A stretch of 22,202 nt of DNA, from assembly GCA_031551515.1 (NCBI GenBank), contig JAVBNL010000085.1:1-22202 (forward strand). The letters are read 5' to 3'. This document shows positions 6,385 to 15,753 of this stretch, piece after piece. Every line of letters begins with the position of its first letter. The stretch's first letter is position 1. The notes under the pieces are model-generated. The model was not told the DNA's origin. It searched no databases and saw only the letters and a list, made by a program, of their open reading frames with translations. Source of the DNA: FLUQ01 sp031551515 (GTDB lineage Bacteria > Desulfobacterota > Desulfovibrionia > Desulfovibrionales > Desulfovibrionaceae). Made by a program: the position numbers and the translations under genes.

Positions 6385-8913
6385 TTACTGCGCGGTGGGC
6401 ACCGGGGTGTCGCCGCAGTGCTTGTCCACCCGCAGCGAACGGTACACCGGCAGGGCATCTTCCCGGCCGGAGAAAACGATGCTCTCGCCCGCGGGGCTGA
6501 CCAAAGCTTGGGCCAGCACTTCGTCCGCGTTTTCCACCAGACTGACGGTCAGCCCTTTCAGAATGTCGGCGGGCACGTCTTTCAGGTCTTTCTCGTTGTC
6601 TTTGGGGATAATGACCTTCTGCATCAGCCCCCGGTGCGCGGCCAACAACTTCTCGCGCAGGCCGCCGATGGGCAGCACCCGGCCGCGCAGGGTAATTTCA
6701 CCGGTCATGGCGATGTCGTGACGCACAGGAATGCCCAGCAAGGCGGAAACCAGCGAAGTCGCAAGCGTAATGCCGGCGGAAGGGCCGTCTTTGGGGGTCG
6801 CGCCTTCCGGCACGTGGATGTGGATGTCGATATCCTTGTGGAAATCGGGGCGCAAGCCGAACAGATCGGAACGCGAGCGCACATACGACAGCGCAGCCTG
6901 GGCCGATTCGGTCATCACCTCACCCAGTTTGCCGGTGATGTTCACCTTGCCGGTGCCGGGCATCAGCGCGGTTTCCACCAGAAGCAGTTCGCCGCCCATA
7001 TCCGTATAGGCAAGGCCCGTGCAGACCCCGATCTGGGGTTCGTCTTCTTTTTCGCCGTGGCGGTGCTTTTTCACGCCCAAAAGGCTTTCAAGGCCGTTGC
7101 GCGTGACGGTGACTTTAAGAGGAGCTTTTTCCGCCGCCTTTTCGGCAGCGGCAGCGCTCTTTTCCATCGCGCCTTCTTCCACGATGCGCATGGCGGCTTT
7201 GCGACAAATGGTCGCGATTTCACGTTCCAGGCTGCGCACCCCGGCCTCTCTGGTGTACGAGCGGATGATCTCCAGAATGGCCTGGTCGGAAATATGCAGA
7301 TTGTCCGCCGTCAGCCCGTGCATCTCCAACTGTTTGGGCACCAGGAACTTGCGGGCGATGTGCTGCTTTTCGTTTTCCAGGTAGCCCGGCAGGCGGATGA
7401 TCTCCATTCGGTCCTGCAAAGGCAGAGGAATGGCGTGCAGCGAGTTGGCCGTGGTTATGAAAAACACCTGCGAAAGGTCGTAATCCAGGTCCAGATAGTG
7501 ATCGTTAAAGGCGTTGTTCTGTTCCGGGTCCAGCACCTCAAGCAGCGCGGCCGAGGGGTCGCCCCGGAAATCCATGCTCATCTTGTCTATTTCATCAAGG
7601 CAGAACAGGGGGTTATTAAACTTCACCCGTTTGAGCGACTGAATGATCTTGCCCGGCAGCGCACCCACATAGGTGCGCCGATGCCCGCGAATTTCCGCTT
7701 CATCGCGCACGCCGCCCAATGAAAGGCGCACGTATTCGCGCCCCGTGGCCTGGGCCACGGACTTGACCAGCGAAGTTTTGCCGACGCCCGGAGGGCCCAC
7801 CAGGCACAAAATGGGGCCTTTGAGCTTGTTGACCAGCTTTTGCACGGCCAGGTATTCCAGAATGCGCTCTTTGGGCTTTTCCAGGCCGAAGTGATCGGCA
7901 TCCAGAATGGCTCTGGCCGCGTCAATGTCGATGCTGGTTTCTTTCAGATTGTTCCAGGGCAGGTCCAGAATCCAGTCCACATAGTTGCGGACCACGGTAT
8001 ATTCGGCTGACGAAGGCGGCATCTGGCGCAGCTTTTTCACTTCGCGCAGGCCCCGTTCGCGCGCTTCGTCGGGCATGTTCTTTTCGGCGAAGCGCTTTTC
8101 AAGCTCCGCCACTTCTTGCTGGGGATCGTCTTCCCGGCCCATTTCCTTGTGAATGGCCTTGATCTGCTCGTTCAGATAGTATTCGCGCTGGTTGCGTTCC
8201 ATCTGCGTCTTGACCCGGCTTTTGATGCGCCGTTCCATAGAAGCGATGTCTATTTCGGCCTGCAACAGCTCAAACACCTTTTCCAGCCGGTCCACCGCGT
8301 TGATGGTGGCGAACACATCCTGCTTTCTGCGGTAATCCACCTTCAAGTGGCTCATGATGGAGTCGGCAAGCACCCCCGGCGCGGTAGCGGCGGAAAGAGT
8401 CTGCATGACCTCCGGCGAGAGCTTTTTGTTAACCTTGGCGTATTCTTGCAGGCTTTCAAGCGTGGCGCGCATCAGCGCTTCAGATTCCGAAGCGCCCGCA
8501 TCCCCGTCGGGCACAGGGCGCACGCGCACGCGCGAAAAATCGCCGCCGTCTTCTTCAAGCACGCGGGGGGCGCCGTCCAAACGCGACCACGAGGCGCGGT
8601 ACAACCCCTCGAACAGCACCTTGATGGTGCCGTCGGGCAGGCGCAACAGTTGCAAGATGCGGCAGACGGTGCCTATTTCAAAAAGATCGGAAAACCCGGG
8701 GCGCTCCACATTGGAATCGCGCTGGGTCACCAGCATGATCTGTTTGTCAAACTCCCCGGCCGCCCGCTCGATAGCGCGGATGGAGGCTTCGCGCCCCACA
8801 AACAGCGGGGCCACGGCCCGGGGAAACATCACCACTTCGCGCAGACTCATCAACGGCAGAATGCGCGCGTTGCCGTCGTCATGCCCGTTATTCATAGCAG
8901 CCTCGCTCTTCAT
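6385..8913 (-). CDS. lon: ATP-dependent Lon protease
   Basis: Lon is the cytoplasmic AAA+ serine protease that unfolds and degrades damaged and regulatory proteins. The product is 842 residues from the first ATG. Visible parts are the N-terminal substrate-binding domain (ILPLMSLREVVMFP, about 18-31), Walker A GPPGVGKT at 373-380, Walker B FCLDEID around 437-443, and the protease domain with PKDGPSAG carrying catalytic Ser712 and the partner Lys755 in GGLREKLLAA. The Ser-Lys spacing of 43 equals that of E. coli Lon (679/722). An alanine-rich insert (about 583-598) lies between the ATPase and protease parts. The first ATG overlaps the clpX stop as ATGA; a second ATG at 8895, six codons in, has a better placed GAGG and may be the real start. 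Confidence 0.97.
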   Translation of the reverse strand: MKSEAAMNNGHDDGNARILPLMSLREVVMFPRAVAPLFVGREASIRAIERAAGEFDKQIMLVTQRDSNVERPGFSDLFEIGTVCRILQLLRLPDGTIKVLFEGLYRASWSRLDGAPRVLEEDGGDFSRVRVRPVPDGDAGASESEALMRATLESLQEYAKVNKKLSPEVMQTLSAATAPGVLADSIMSHLKVDYRRKQDVFATINAVDRLEKVFELLQAEIDIASMERRIKSRVKTQMERNQREYYLNEQIKAIHKEMGREDDPQQEVAELEKRFAEKNMPDEARERGLREVKKLRQMPPSSAEYTVVRNYVDWILDLPWNNLKETSIDIDAARAILDADHFGLEKPKERILEYLAVQKLVNKLKGPILCLVGPPGVGKTSLVKSVAQATGREYVRLSLGGVRDEAEIRGHRRTYVGALPGKIIQSLKRVKFNNPLFCLDEIDKMSMDFRGDPSAALLEVLDPEQNNAFNDHYLDLDYDLSQVFFITTANSLHAIPLPLQDRMEIIRLPGYLENEKQHIARKFLVPKQLEMHGLTADNLHISDQAILEIIRSYTREAGVRSLEREIATICRKAAMRIVEEGAMEKSAAAAEKAAEKAPLKVTVTRNGLESLLGVKKHRHGEKEDEPQIGVCTGLAYTDMGGELLLVETALMPGTGKVNITGKLGEVMTESAQAALSYVRSRSDLFGLRPDFHKDIDIHIHVPEGATPKDGPSAGITLATSLVSALLGIPVRHDIAMTGEITLRGRVLPIGGLREKLLAAHRGLMQKVIIPKDNEKDLKDVPADILKGLTVSLVENADEVLAQALVSPAGESIVFSGREDALPVYRSLRVDKHCGDTPVPTAQ

Positions 8914-10175
8914 ACCGACTGGGCGGTCTCCGTCTGGGCGTCCGTGTCATAAATATACAACGGCTCTTTGCCCTTTTCTATCACCGCCGCGTTGATCACG
9001 CATTCACGCACGTTTTCGTGCGAGGGCAGATGGTACATGATATCAAGCATGGCCTGTTCCATGACGTTGCGCAGGCCTCGCGCACCGGTCTTGCGTTTGA
9101 CCGCCTGATGGGCCACGGCTTTCAGCGCGTCCTGGGTGAAACGCAGGGTCACGTCGTCCAGCGAGAACAACTTCTGATACTGTTTGACCAGCGCGTTTTT
9201 CGGCTCCGTCAGCACCCGGATCAGGTCGTCTTCCGAAAGGTCTTCCACATAGGTGACCACGGGCACGCGGCCGACAAATTCCGGAATAAGGCCGAACTTA
9301 ACCAGGTCGTTGGGGTGCACCTGCGAAAGAACGACGCTTGAATCCGCTTTGCCTTCGGCGATTTTCGCGCCGAAACCCAGGCCCCGGCCGCGCAGCCGCT
9401 GCTCAATGATTTTATCCAGGCCCACGAAAGCGCCGCCCAGAATGAACAGGATGTTCGAGGTATCCAGGCGGATATATTCCTGCTGCGGATGCTTGCGGCC
9501 GCCCTTGGGCGGGATGTTGGCTTCCGTGCCTTCGATGATTTTGAGCAGCGCCTGCTGCACCCCTTCGCCCGAAACGTCGCGGGTGATGGAGGCGGAATCG
9601 CCCTTGCGAGAAATTTTGTCAATTTCGTCGATATAAATGATGCCCTTGCTTGCCGCCTCAAGGTCGTAGTCGGCATTTTGCAGAAGCTGCACCAAAATGT
9701 TTTCCACGTCTTCGCCCACATAACCGGCTTCCGTCAGGGTCGTGGCGTCGGCGATGGCGAAAGGCACATTCAACCCGCGAGCAAGGGTTTTGGCCAGCAA
9801 AGTCTTGCCGCTGCCCGAAGGGCCGATCAGCAGGATGTTGCTTTTTTCCAGCTCCACGTCAGAACCGAGCGCTTCGCTGAAAAAGACGCGCTTGTAGTGG
9901 TTGTGCACGGCCACGGCCAGGGTTTTCTTGGCCTGGGCCTGGCCGATGACGTATTCGTCAAGCCGAGCGTTAAGCGCCTGGGGAGAGAGCAGCTTGCCCT
10001 CTTCACGCACTTCCTGCTTGATCTGCTCCGTAATGATGTCCATGCACTGGGTCACGCATTCGTCGCAAATGGCAGCGTGCCCGGGCCTGTCGATCAGGCG
10101 TTTGACCGCGTCTTCGCCCTTGTCGCAAAAAGAACAGCGCTTGGCGGAATCACCCTTGGGTATCTCGTTACTCAT
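8910..10175 (-). CDS. clpX: ATP-dependent Clp protease ATP-binding subunit ClpX
   Basis: ClpX is the AAA+ unfoldase that recognises substrates and feeds them into the ClpP chamber. The 421-residue product has the N-terminal C4 zinc-binding domain (Cys14, Cys17, Cys37, Cys40), Walker A GPSGSGKT at 118-125, and the pore loop GYVG at 151-154. Walker B IIYIDEID lies near 179-186, the ClpP-docking loop RGLGFGA near 264-270, and the sensor-2 stretch KTGARGLRNVME near the C-terminus. All functional elements look intact. An AGGAAA ribosome site precedes the ATG. It follows clpP after 34 bases and overlaps lon by four, consistent with one tig-clpP-clpX-lon transcription unit. Confidence 0.98.
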   Translation of the reverse strand: MSNEIPKGDSAKRCSFCDKGEDAVKRLIDRPGHAAICDECVTQCMDIITEQIKQEVREEGKLLSPQALNARLDEYVIGQAQAKKTLAVAVHNHYKRVFFSEALGSDVELEKSNILLIGPSGSGKTLLAKTLARGLNVPFAIADATTLTEAGYVGEDVENILVQLLQNADYDLEAASKGIIYIDEIDKISRKGDSASITRDVSGEGVQQALLKIIEGTEANIPPKGGRKHPQQEYIRLDTSNILFILGGAFVGLDKIIEQRLRGRGLGFGAKIAEGKADSSVVLSQVHPNDLVKFGLIPEFVGRVPVVTYVEDLSEDDLIRVLTEPKNALVKQYQKLFSLDDVTLRFTQDALKAVAHQAVKRKTGARGLRNVMEQAMLDIMYHLPSHENVRECVINAAVIEKGKEPLYIYDTDAQTETAQSV

Positions 10176-10209
10176 AGTCGTTTCCTGAAAAACTGTTTTC
10201 GCGCGCCGG

Positions 10210-10815
<606 letters not shown>

Positions 10816-10902
10816 GATGTCTCCTCGCGCGGGTTGCGGACGTTACCAAGTAGTATCGGCATTCCGAACAAAAAGTCTAGATAGCCGAATCAGATATAAA
10901 TG

Positions 10903-10928
10903 GGGGAAGAGCCCCCCGGCTCTTCCCC
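10903..10928 (-). terminator. Hairpin between tig and clpP
   Basis: GGGGAAGAGCC and GGCTCTTCCCC pair perfectly over 11 bases around a four-base loop, 38 bases beyond the tig stop. On the minus strand it is followed by CATTTATATCTG, only moderately T-rich, so partial termination or message stabilisation is more likely than a full stop. It could let tig levels exceed those of clpP-clpX-lon. Confidence 0.55.
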
Positions 10929-10965
10929 ACTGTATAGCACATGCCGCCCTGCGGCGCAAAAGGGT

Positions 10966-12351
10966 CTATTCGACCTCTTCGGCATCCTTTGGCTTGGCTT
11001 TGGCCTTCTTGGCAGGCGCTTTCTTGGGTTTTTCCTCATCTTCGGCGCCTTCCGCCGCGGCCTGTTCAGGGGCGGCCGCGTTATAAATGGCGTCCATGGC
11101 CTTGTCGGCCAGCAAGCGATCGCGCAGAGCCGGGAACAGGTTGTTGCGGGCGTAATGTTCCTGCACGTCCTTAATGTCATGCCCGCCGCGCATGGCGATC
11201 TGGCGCAGGGCCGCGGTCATTTCCTGCGGCGTGGCTTCAAGATTTTCCTCTTTGGCGACGGTCAGCAGGAACAGCTGCGTCTTGGCGTACTTTTCCGCTT
11301 CCGTCTTGGCTTCGGCCTTGACGGTTTCAAGTTCCGCCTCATCCATGGCGTTCATGTCCTTGCCCTGGCGGGCCAGGCTTTCATAACGCTCATGCATGAT
11401 GTTGTGCGTGTAGCGGTCAACCATGCCTTCCGGCAGGGGAAATTCCGTCTTGGCCAAAAGGCCTTCCAGCAGCAGGCTTTGCGCTTTGGCTTTCGCCATT
11501 TCCGTGCGGTTGCGCATATATGATTCGCGCACGTTGTCGCGCATGGCGGTGACGGAATCGAAACCGCCCGCCTTTTTGGCGAACTCGTCGTCGATTTCCG
11601 GCAGTTTGCGCTCTTCCAGCGATTTCATGGTGATCTTCATGGTCACCGTTTTGCCGGCCAGCTCTTTGCTGCCGTAATCGTCAGGGAACTTTACCGCGCC
11701 TTCGCCGGCGTCGCCGGGGGCTATGGTGCGCACCAGGTTTTCAAAATCGGGGATCACCTGCTTGTCGCCCAGCGACACGCGGAAACCTTCGCCGGAAACG
11801 CCGGGCACGGGCGCGCCGGCTTCATCGAACCCGGCGAAATCCATCACCGCGATATCGCCATCAACGGGCAGGCGCTTTTCAGCCACGGGCGTCGATTCGG
11901 CCATATTGCGGCGCACGCGGTCAATGACCTGGTCGATTTCTTCATCCGCCACCGAAACTTCATCCTGCTCAACGCCGATGCCCGCGTAAGCGGGAATCTC
12001 CATTTCAGGCATGATCTCGAAGGTGAAGGAATAGCTGAAATCGCTGCCGCGCAGCAGCTGGTTTTCGCCGCCTTCAAACTGGATGCCCGAAAGGGGTTCA
12101 AGATCCAGCTCACGCAGAATTTCGCCGACGTTGCCGTTGACCAGTTCGTTGGCGGCATCGCCGTAAATATCCTGGGCAAAACGCTTTTCCACCATGGGCA
12201 GCGGAGCCTTGCCCTTGCGGAAGCCCGGCAGGGCGACGCGGGTGCGGTATCCGGCAGTGGTGCGGTCAAGAACGGCGTCCACCTCTGCGGCGGCCACCGT
12301 AACGGCGATTCTTTTCTTCACTGGGGAAAGGTCTTCCACCGTATGGCGCAT
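10966..12351 (-). CDS. tig: Trigger factor, ribosome-associated chaperone
   Basis: Trigger factor binds the ribosome exit tunnel and shields nascent chains. The 461-residue product has the three-part layout: a ribosome-binding domain with the signature GFRKGKAP at 43-50, a PPIase (FKBP-like) domain around 150-245 (GDIAVMDFAGF, VIPDFENLV), and a long helical C-terminal chaperone part. The last 30 residues or so form a lysine- and alanine-rich tail ending in acidic residues (KKAPAKKAKAKPKDAEEVE), a low-complexity extension outside the core fold. TAAGGAG precedes the ATG by eight bases. It is the first gene of the tig-clpP-clpX-lon cluster, whose order is common among bacteria. Expression of chaperone and proteases together is expected. 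Confidence 0.97.
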   Translation of the reverse strand: MRHTVEDLSPVKKRIAVTVAAAEVDAVLDRTTAGYRTRVALPGFRKGKAPLPMVEKRFAQDIYGDAANELVNGNVGEILRELDLEPLSGIQFEGGENQLLRGSDFSYSFTFEIMPEMEIPAYAGIGVEQDEVSVADEEIDQVIDRVRRNMAESTPVAEKRLPVDGDIAVMDFAGFDEAGAPVPGVSGEGFRVSLGDKQVIPDFENLVRTIAPGDAGEGAVKFPDDYGSKELAGKTVTMKITMKSLEERKLPEIDDEFAKKAGGFDSVTAMRDNVRESYMRNRTEMAKAKAQSLLLEGLLAKTEFPLPEGMVDRYTHNIMHERYESLARQGKDMNAMDEAELETVKAEAKTEAEKYAKTQLFLLTVAKEENLEATPQEMTAALRQIAMRGGHDIKDVQEHYARNNLFPALRDRLLADKAMDAIYNAAAPEQAAAEGAEDEEKPKKAPAKKAKAKPKDAEEVE

Positions 12352-12475
12352 GAGTGTAACTCCTTAAATATAAGCTGATAGCAAACGGGTACGTGTATCA
12401 GGTGCGGCCGGAATATGCAACCGAACCCTGCCGTCTCTTGTCTGAAAAAGAAGAAACGTATAGGAAAAACGGATC

Positions 12476-13045
12476 ATGAAAAAAATCCTGACCGCCGCCC
12501 TGTTCCTGTTTCTGGCCGCCCCTGCCGGCGCCGCAAGCTCCCGCACTTTTGACGCCCTGACGGACAAAGAGCTGGACGGCCTCTCTACCATAACCCGCAA
12601 CTATTACACCTGCGTGGCAAGCAGGCTGAACACGGTGGCGGGGGCGGACGATTCCACGGCGGAACGCATCATGGCCACCTATCCGCCGCACATCAAAATT
12701 TTGCGCCAGGATTGCCGCGTCAACCTGGTGCTGGTGGAAAAATACCTGTACGGGCTGAACCTGAACCCGGAATTCATTCATAATTACGCGAACACCCTGC
12801 GCGACGACGTGGTTTATTACGCGCTGAAAGAAAAACTGCGGCTGAAAAAAGCGGCCGCCGACGAAGCGGGCGAAGAAGCCGCCGAAAAAAAACGCCGCCA
12901 GGAGTTTGACGCCCGGCGCAGCCCGGCGCCCGGCAACGGGACGGAAAAACCGGTGGTCATTCCCGGCCTGACGCCGCCTTCCGGCTATGCGCCGCAGCCG
13001 CAGCAGCCCGTTCAGGCTCCCGCCCAAACTCCGACGGTCCGTTAA
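12476..13045 (+). CDS. Secreted or periplasmic protein of unknown function
   Basis: I do not recognise this family. The 189-residue product starts with a clear signal peptide (MKKILTAALFLFLAAPAGA, probable cleavage after residue 19). The mature part to about residue 125 is predicted helical and holds exactly two cysteines (Cys46 in NYYTC and Cys80 in RQDC), which could form a disulfide in the periplasm. After it comes a charged AAADEAGEEAAEKKRRQEF stretch, then a proline- and glutamine-rich tail. The gene is divergent from tig, with 124 bases between, and convergent with copA: both stop codons share one TTAA. AGGAAA lies ten bases before the ATG. No functional link to copper or proteolysis can be read from the sequence. 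Confidence 0.8.
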   Translation: MKKILTAALFLFLAAPAGAASSRTFDALTDKELDGLSTITRNYYTCVASRLNTVAGADDSTAERIMATYPPHIKILRQDCRVNLVLVEKYLYGLNLNPEFIHNYANTLRDDVVYYALKEKLRLKKAAADEAGEEAAEKKRRQEFDARRSPAPGNGTEKPVVIPGLTPPSGYAPQPQQPVQAPAQTPTVR

Positions 13046-15402
13046 AGCTTGAAGGCTCTAAGGCGCAACGCATTGGCCACAACGGACACCGAACTCAGCG
13101 CCATGGCCCCTCCGGCGATCATAGGCGAAAGGGTCGGCCCGCCCCAAAGGTGTAAAACGCCCATGGCCACGGGAATGCCCAGCACGTTGTAGCCGAAAGC
13201 CCAGAACAGATTCTGGCGGATGTTGCGCATAACCGCCCGGCTGAGCGCCAGTGCGGTTTTAACGGCCCCCAGGTCGCCGCGCATGAGCACCATATCGCCG
13301 GCTTCCACAGCCACGTCGATACCATTCGCCATGGCCAGGCCCACGTCCGCCCGCGCCAAAGCAGGCGCGTCGTTCACCCCGTCGCCCACCATGCCCACGC
13401 GCAGCCCTTCAGACTGTAAAGCAACAACGGCGCGTTCCTTATCCTGAGGCAGCACTTCCGCCCGCACTTCGTCAATGCCCGCGCGGCGGGCAACCGCCGC
13501 TGCCGTGCGGGCATTATCGCCCGTCAGCATAACCAGACGCAAACCATGCGCGCGCAAATGCCGCACCACGTCAACAGTTTCCGGCCGCAGGGGGTCGGCG
13601 GCCGCCAGCAAGGCCACGGGAGCGCGGTCCACCAGGCAGACCAGAGCGGTTTTGCCCTCTTCCGCCAGGGCGTTCAGCCTTTCGGCCAGGTCGGGCAGGT
13701 CCCGCCCGGCCTCATCACGGGCAAAAGCGGGACTGCCCACGGCCACGCGCAGGCGTTTTCCCGCATCGTCAACCGTGGCCACAACGCCCTTGCCCGGCAC
13801 GGAGGTGAAATCCGCCACCGGCAAAAGCGTAAGACCCCGGGCCTTGGCGGCCGAAACCACGGCGGAAGCCAAAGGATGCTCCGATACCGCCTCAAGCGAG
13901 GCCGCGAGCCGCAACAGGTTGTTCTCGTCCCGCCCGCCCCCGGCCAGTGGAATGGCAAGGGGGATGATATCCGTCAATTCCGGCTTGCCCAGAGTCAGGG
14001 TGCCGGTTTTATCAAGCAGCAGCACGTCAAGGTGCGATGCCGCCTGCAAGGCGCCGCCGTCTTTTACCAGCACCCCGAGCTGCGCCCCCCGGCCCGTGCC
14101 CACCATGATGGACATGGGCGTGGCCAGGCCCATGGCGCAGGGGCAGGCAATGACCAGCACCGCCACCAGAATGCGCACGGCAAAGGCTACATCTTCGCCT
14201 TTCACCAGCCAGAACAGGGCGGCCAGAACCGCCAGGGTCATGACCACGGGCACGAAGTACAAACTGATCGTGTCGGCCAGACCGGCGATGGGCGCCTTGG
14301 AACCTTGCGCCTCGCGCACCAGGGCCACGATGCGGGCGAGCACAGTGTCGGCCCCAACCCGCTCCGCGCGGAAAGTCAAAACGCCCTGCCCGTTCAGGGT
14401 GCCCCCGGCCACGGCGTCGCCGGGGCCCTTGTGCACAGGCATGCTCTCGCCGCTGAGCATGGATTCGTCCACGCCGGAAGCGCCTTCCGTCACCACGCCG
14501 TCCACGGGCACCCGTTCTCCGGGGCGCACCAGCAACAGATCGCCCATGCGCACTTCCGATACGGGGATTGTCACCTGTTCGCCGTCACGCAGCAGGGTCG
14601 CCGTTTCCGGCGCAAGATCCAGTAGGGCCTTGATGGCCTCCGAGGTATGCGAGCGCGAACGCAGTTCCAGATACTTGCCCAAAGAGACCAGGGCGATCAG
14701 CACGGCGGCGGATTCATAATAGAGGTCCATGGCCAGGTGCATGCTGGTGGCGGCCAGGTCCGCCCAGGCCGGGGACGGGGTGGAGAGCATCATAGAGCGC
14801 AGGTGGGCTATCTCAAGCGTGCCCCAAAAACTGTAAATAAAGGCCGCGCCCGTGCCCAGCGCCACGAGGCTGTCCATGTTCGGCGCGCGCCGCGCCAGCG
14901 CGGGCAGGCCCACGATATAGAAGCGGCGGCCCGCCCACAGCACCGGCAGACAAAGGGCCATCTGGGCCAGCGAAAACACCAGGGGAGAAAAATGCGGCGA
15001 GATGAAATACGGCAAGGGCAGCCCCGCCATCTCGCCCATGGACAGCATCAGCAACGGCACGGCAAAGGCGAAAGCGAAACACAGCTCGCGCCGCAAGGCC
15101 GTCAGCTTTTGCCGCTGCTCACGGCTGCGCTCTTCCCAGCGGGCGGCCGCATCGGCGGTCCCTTCGCCCACCGCCGTTTTGGCCACATCAAGCGTGAAGC
15201 CGGCCGCGGAGACCCGTTCCGCCATGGCCGCAAGGTCCACCTGGCCGGGGTCGAAGCGCACGGCCATCTCTTCACTGGCAAGGTTGACCGAAACCTCGTC
15301 AATGCCGGGCATACTTTTGACCACGCGTTCGATCCGCGCGGCGCAGGCCGCGCAGGTCATGCCCCTGACGGGCACGCGCTCGTGGGACTGGGCAGAAGAC
15401 AT
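13042..15402 (-). CDS. copA: Copper-exporting P1B-type ATPase CopA
   Basis: CopA pumps Cu(I) out of the cytoplasm at the cost of ATP. From the chosen start (MSSAQSHERV) the product is 786 residues. It has one N-terminal metal-binding domain (GMTCAAC at 14-20), then membrane helices. The actuator motif is SGES (317-320), and the transport site CPC (420-422) is in helix 6. The phosphorylation site is DKTGT with Asp464; next come the nucleotide-binding SEHPLA with His509, then GDGVNDAP (673-680). The C-terminal helices carry YN at 738-739 and MxxSS at 767-771, the pattern of Cu(I)-specific pumps. An upstream in-frame ATG at 15453 would add 17 unlikely residues and overlap the intergenic hairpin, so 15402, preceded by GGGGGA, is preferred. 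It follows copZ by 76 bases. Confidence 0.96.
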   Translation of the reverse strand: MSSAQSHERVPVRGMTCAACAARIERVVKSMPGIDEVSVNLASEEMAVRFDPGQVDLAAMAERVSAAGFTLDVAKTAVGEGTADAAARWEERSREQRQKLTALRRELCFAFAFAVPLLMLSMGEMAGLPLPYFISPHFSPLVFSLAQMALCLPVLWAGRRFYIVGLPALARRAPNMDSLVALGTGAAFIYSFWGTLEIAHLRSMMLSTPSPAWADLAATSMHLAMDLYYESAAVLIALVSLGKYLELRSRSHTSEAIKALLDLAPETATLLRDGEQVTIPVSEVRMGDLLLVRPGERVPVDGVVTEGASGVDESMLSGESMPVHKGPGDAVAGGTLNGQGVLTFRAERVGADTVLARIVALVREAQGSKAPIAGLADTISLYFVPVVMTLAVLAALFWLVKGEDVAFAVRILVAVLVIACPCAMGLATPMSIMVGTGRGAQLGVLVKDGGALQAASHLDVLLLDKTGTLTLGKPELTDIIPLAIPLAGGGRDENNLLRLAASLEAVSEHPLASAVVSAAKARGLTLLPVADFTSVPGKGVVATVDDAGKRLRVAVGSPAFARDEAGRDLPDLAERLNALAEEGKTALVCLVDRAPVALLAAADPLRPETVDVVRHLRAHGLRLVMLTGDNARTAAAVARRAGIDEVRAEVLPQDKERAVVALQSEGLRVGMVGDGVNDAPALARADVGLAMANGIDVAVEAGDMVLMRGDLGAVKTALALSRAVMRNIRQNLFWAFGYNVLGIPVAMGVLHLWGGPTLSPMIAGGAMALSSVSVVANALRLRAFKL

Positions 15403-15422
15403 AGAGATATCCCCCGCGCAAA

Positions 15423-15473
15423 GCGGCAAAAAAACAACTCCGCCTTGCGGCAAGGGAACGGCGGAGCCGTTCC
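15423..15473 (-). terminator. Terminator and competing hairpin between copZ and copA
   Basis: On the minus strand, GGAACGGC and GCCGTTCC (15473-15455) form a perfect eight-base hairpin right after copZ. The inner part of that hairpin, CTCCGCC (15466-15460), can instead pair with GGCGGAG (15444-15438). That second hairpin is directly followed by TTGTTTTTTT, a good rho-independent terminator tail. The two structures exclude each other. Simple partial termination, giving more CopZ than CopA, or regulated attenuation are both possible. Confidence 0.6.
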
Positions 15474-15478
15474 GGTTG

Positions 15479-15676
15479 CTAGGCTTCGAAACCGATGTGC
15501 CGCACGGCGGCTTTGACGGCTTCGACTGTGGCGGGCGCTTCGTCGCCTTGCCAGGAAGCCTTGCCCGTGGACAAATCGACCGTGACGGCGCTGACGCCGG
15601 GAACCTTGGAAATAGCTTCGGTGACGGAGCGGCGGCAATGATCGCAGCTCATGCCGGTAACGGTAATGCTGGCCAT
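15479..15676 (-). CDS. copZ: Copper chaperone, heavy-metal-associated domain protein
   Basis: This 65-residue protein is a single HMA domain of the CopZ/Atx1 type, which binds Cu(I) through two cysteines and delivers it to CopA. The metal site GMSCDHC is at residues 8-14, with Cys11 and Cys14, and the ferredoxin-like pattern continues with VPGVSAVTVDLSTGKA and ends with AAVRHIGFEA. AGGAGG lies five bases before the ATG. It is immediately upstream of copA on the same strand, which supports the copper role over mercury or zinc. No CueR or CsoR gene is in the window, and no clear CueR-type palindrome was seen in the 77-base upstream gap. Confidence 0.93.
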   Translation of the reverse strand: MASITVTGMSCDHCRRSVTEAISKVPGVSAVTVDLSTGKASWQGDEAPATVEAVKAAVRHIGFEA

Positions 15677-15712
15677 ACTTCCTCCTGAGAACGAATATCA
15701 ATCATAATAGAG

Positions 15713-15743
15713 CATAATCGCCCCGAGTAAAGGGGCGATTATG
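15713..15743. terminator. Perfect 12-base hairpin downstream of the AMIN gene
   Basis: CATAATCGCCCC and GGGGCGATTATG pair fully around a seven-base loop. It lies ten bases after the stop of the AMIN-domain gene and 36 bases before copZ on the same strand. The stem is GC-rich at the top and AT-rich at the base, and the minus-strand tail CTCTATTATG is only partly T-rich. It most likely ends the AMIN transcript and insulates copZA; only about 36 bases remain for a copZ promoter downstream of it. Confidence 0.6.
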
Positions 15744-15753
15744 TAGCAACCGA

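Noticed and set aside
6418..7722. 434-codon plus-strand open frame over lon
   Set aside because: Antisense shadow of a clear Lon frame; low-complexity His/Gln/Arg-rich translation.
10898..10906. CCCCATTTA on the minus strand before clpP, resembling a heat-shock sigma-32 -10 element
   Set aside because: The C run belongs to the tig-clpP hairpin and no CTTGAAA-like -35 lies at the right distance upstream.
13475..14719. 414-codon plus-strand open frame over copA
   Set aside because: Composed almost entirely of Ala, Arg, Ser, Thr and Pro; antisense to the intact CopA catalytic motifs.
15403..15453. Seventeen-residue N-terminal extension of CopA
   Set aside because: The extra residues are unlike CopA N-termini and lie in the intergenic terminator; the ATG at 15402 has a purine-rich ribosome site.
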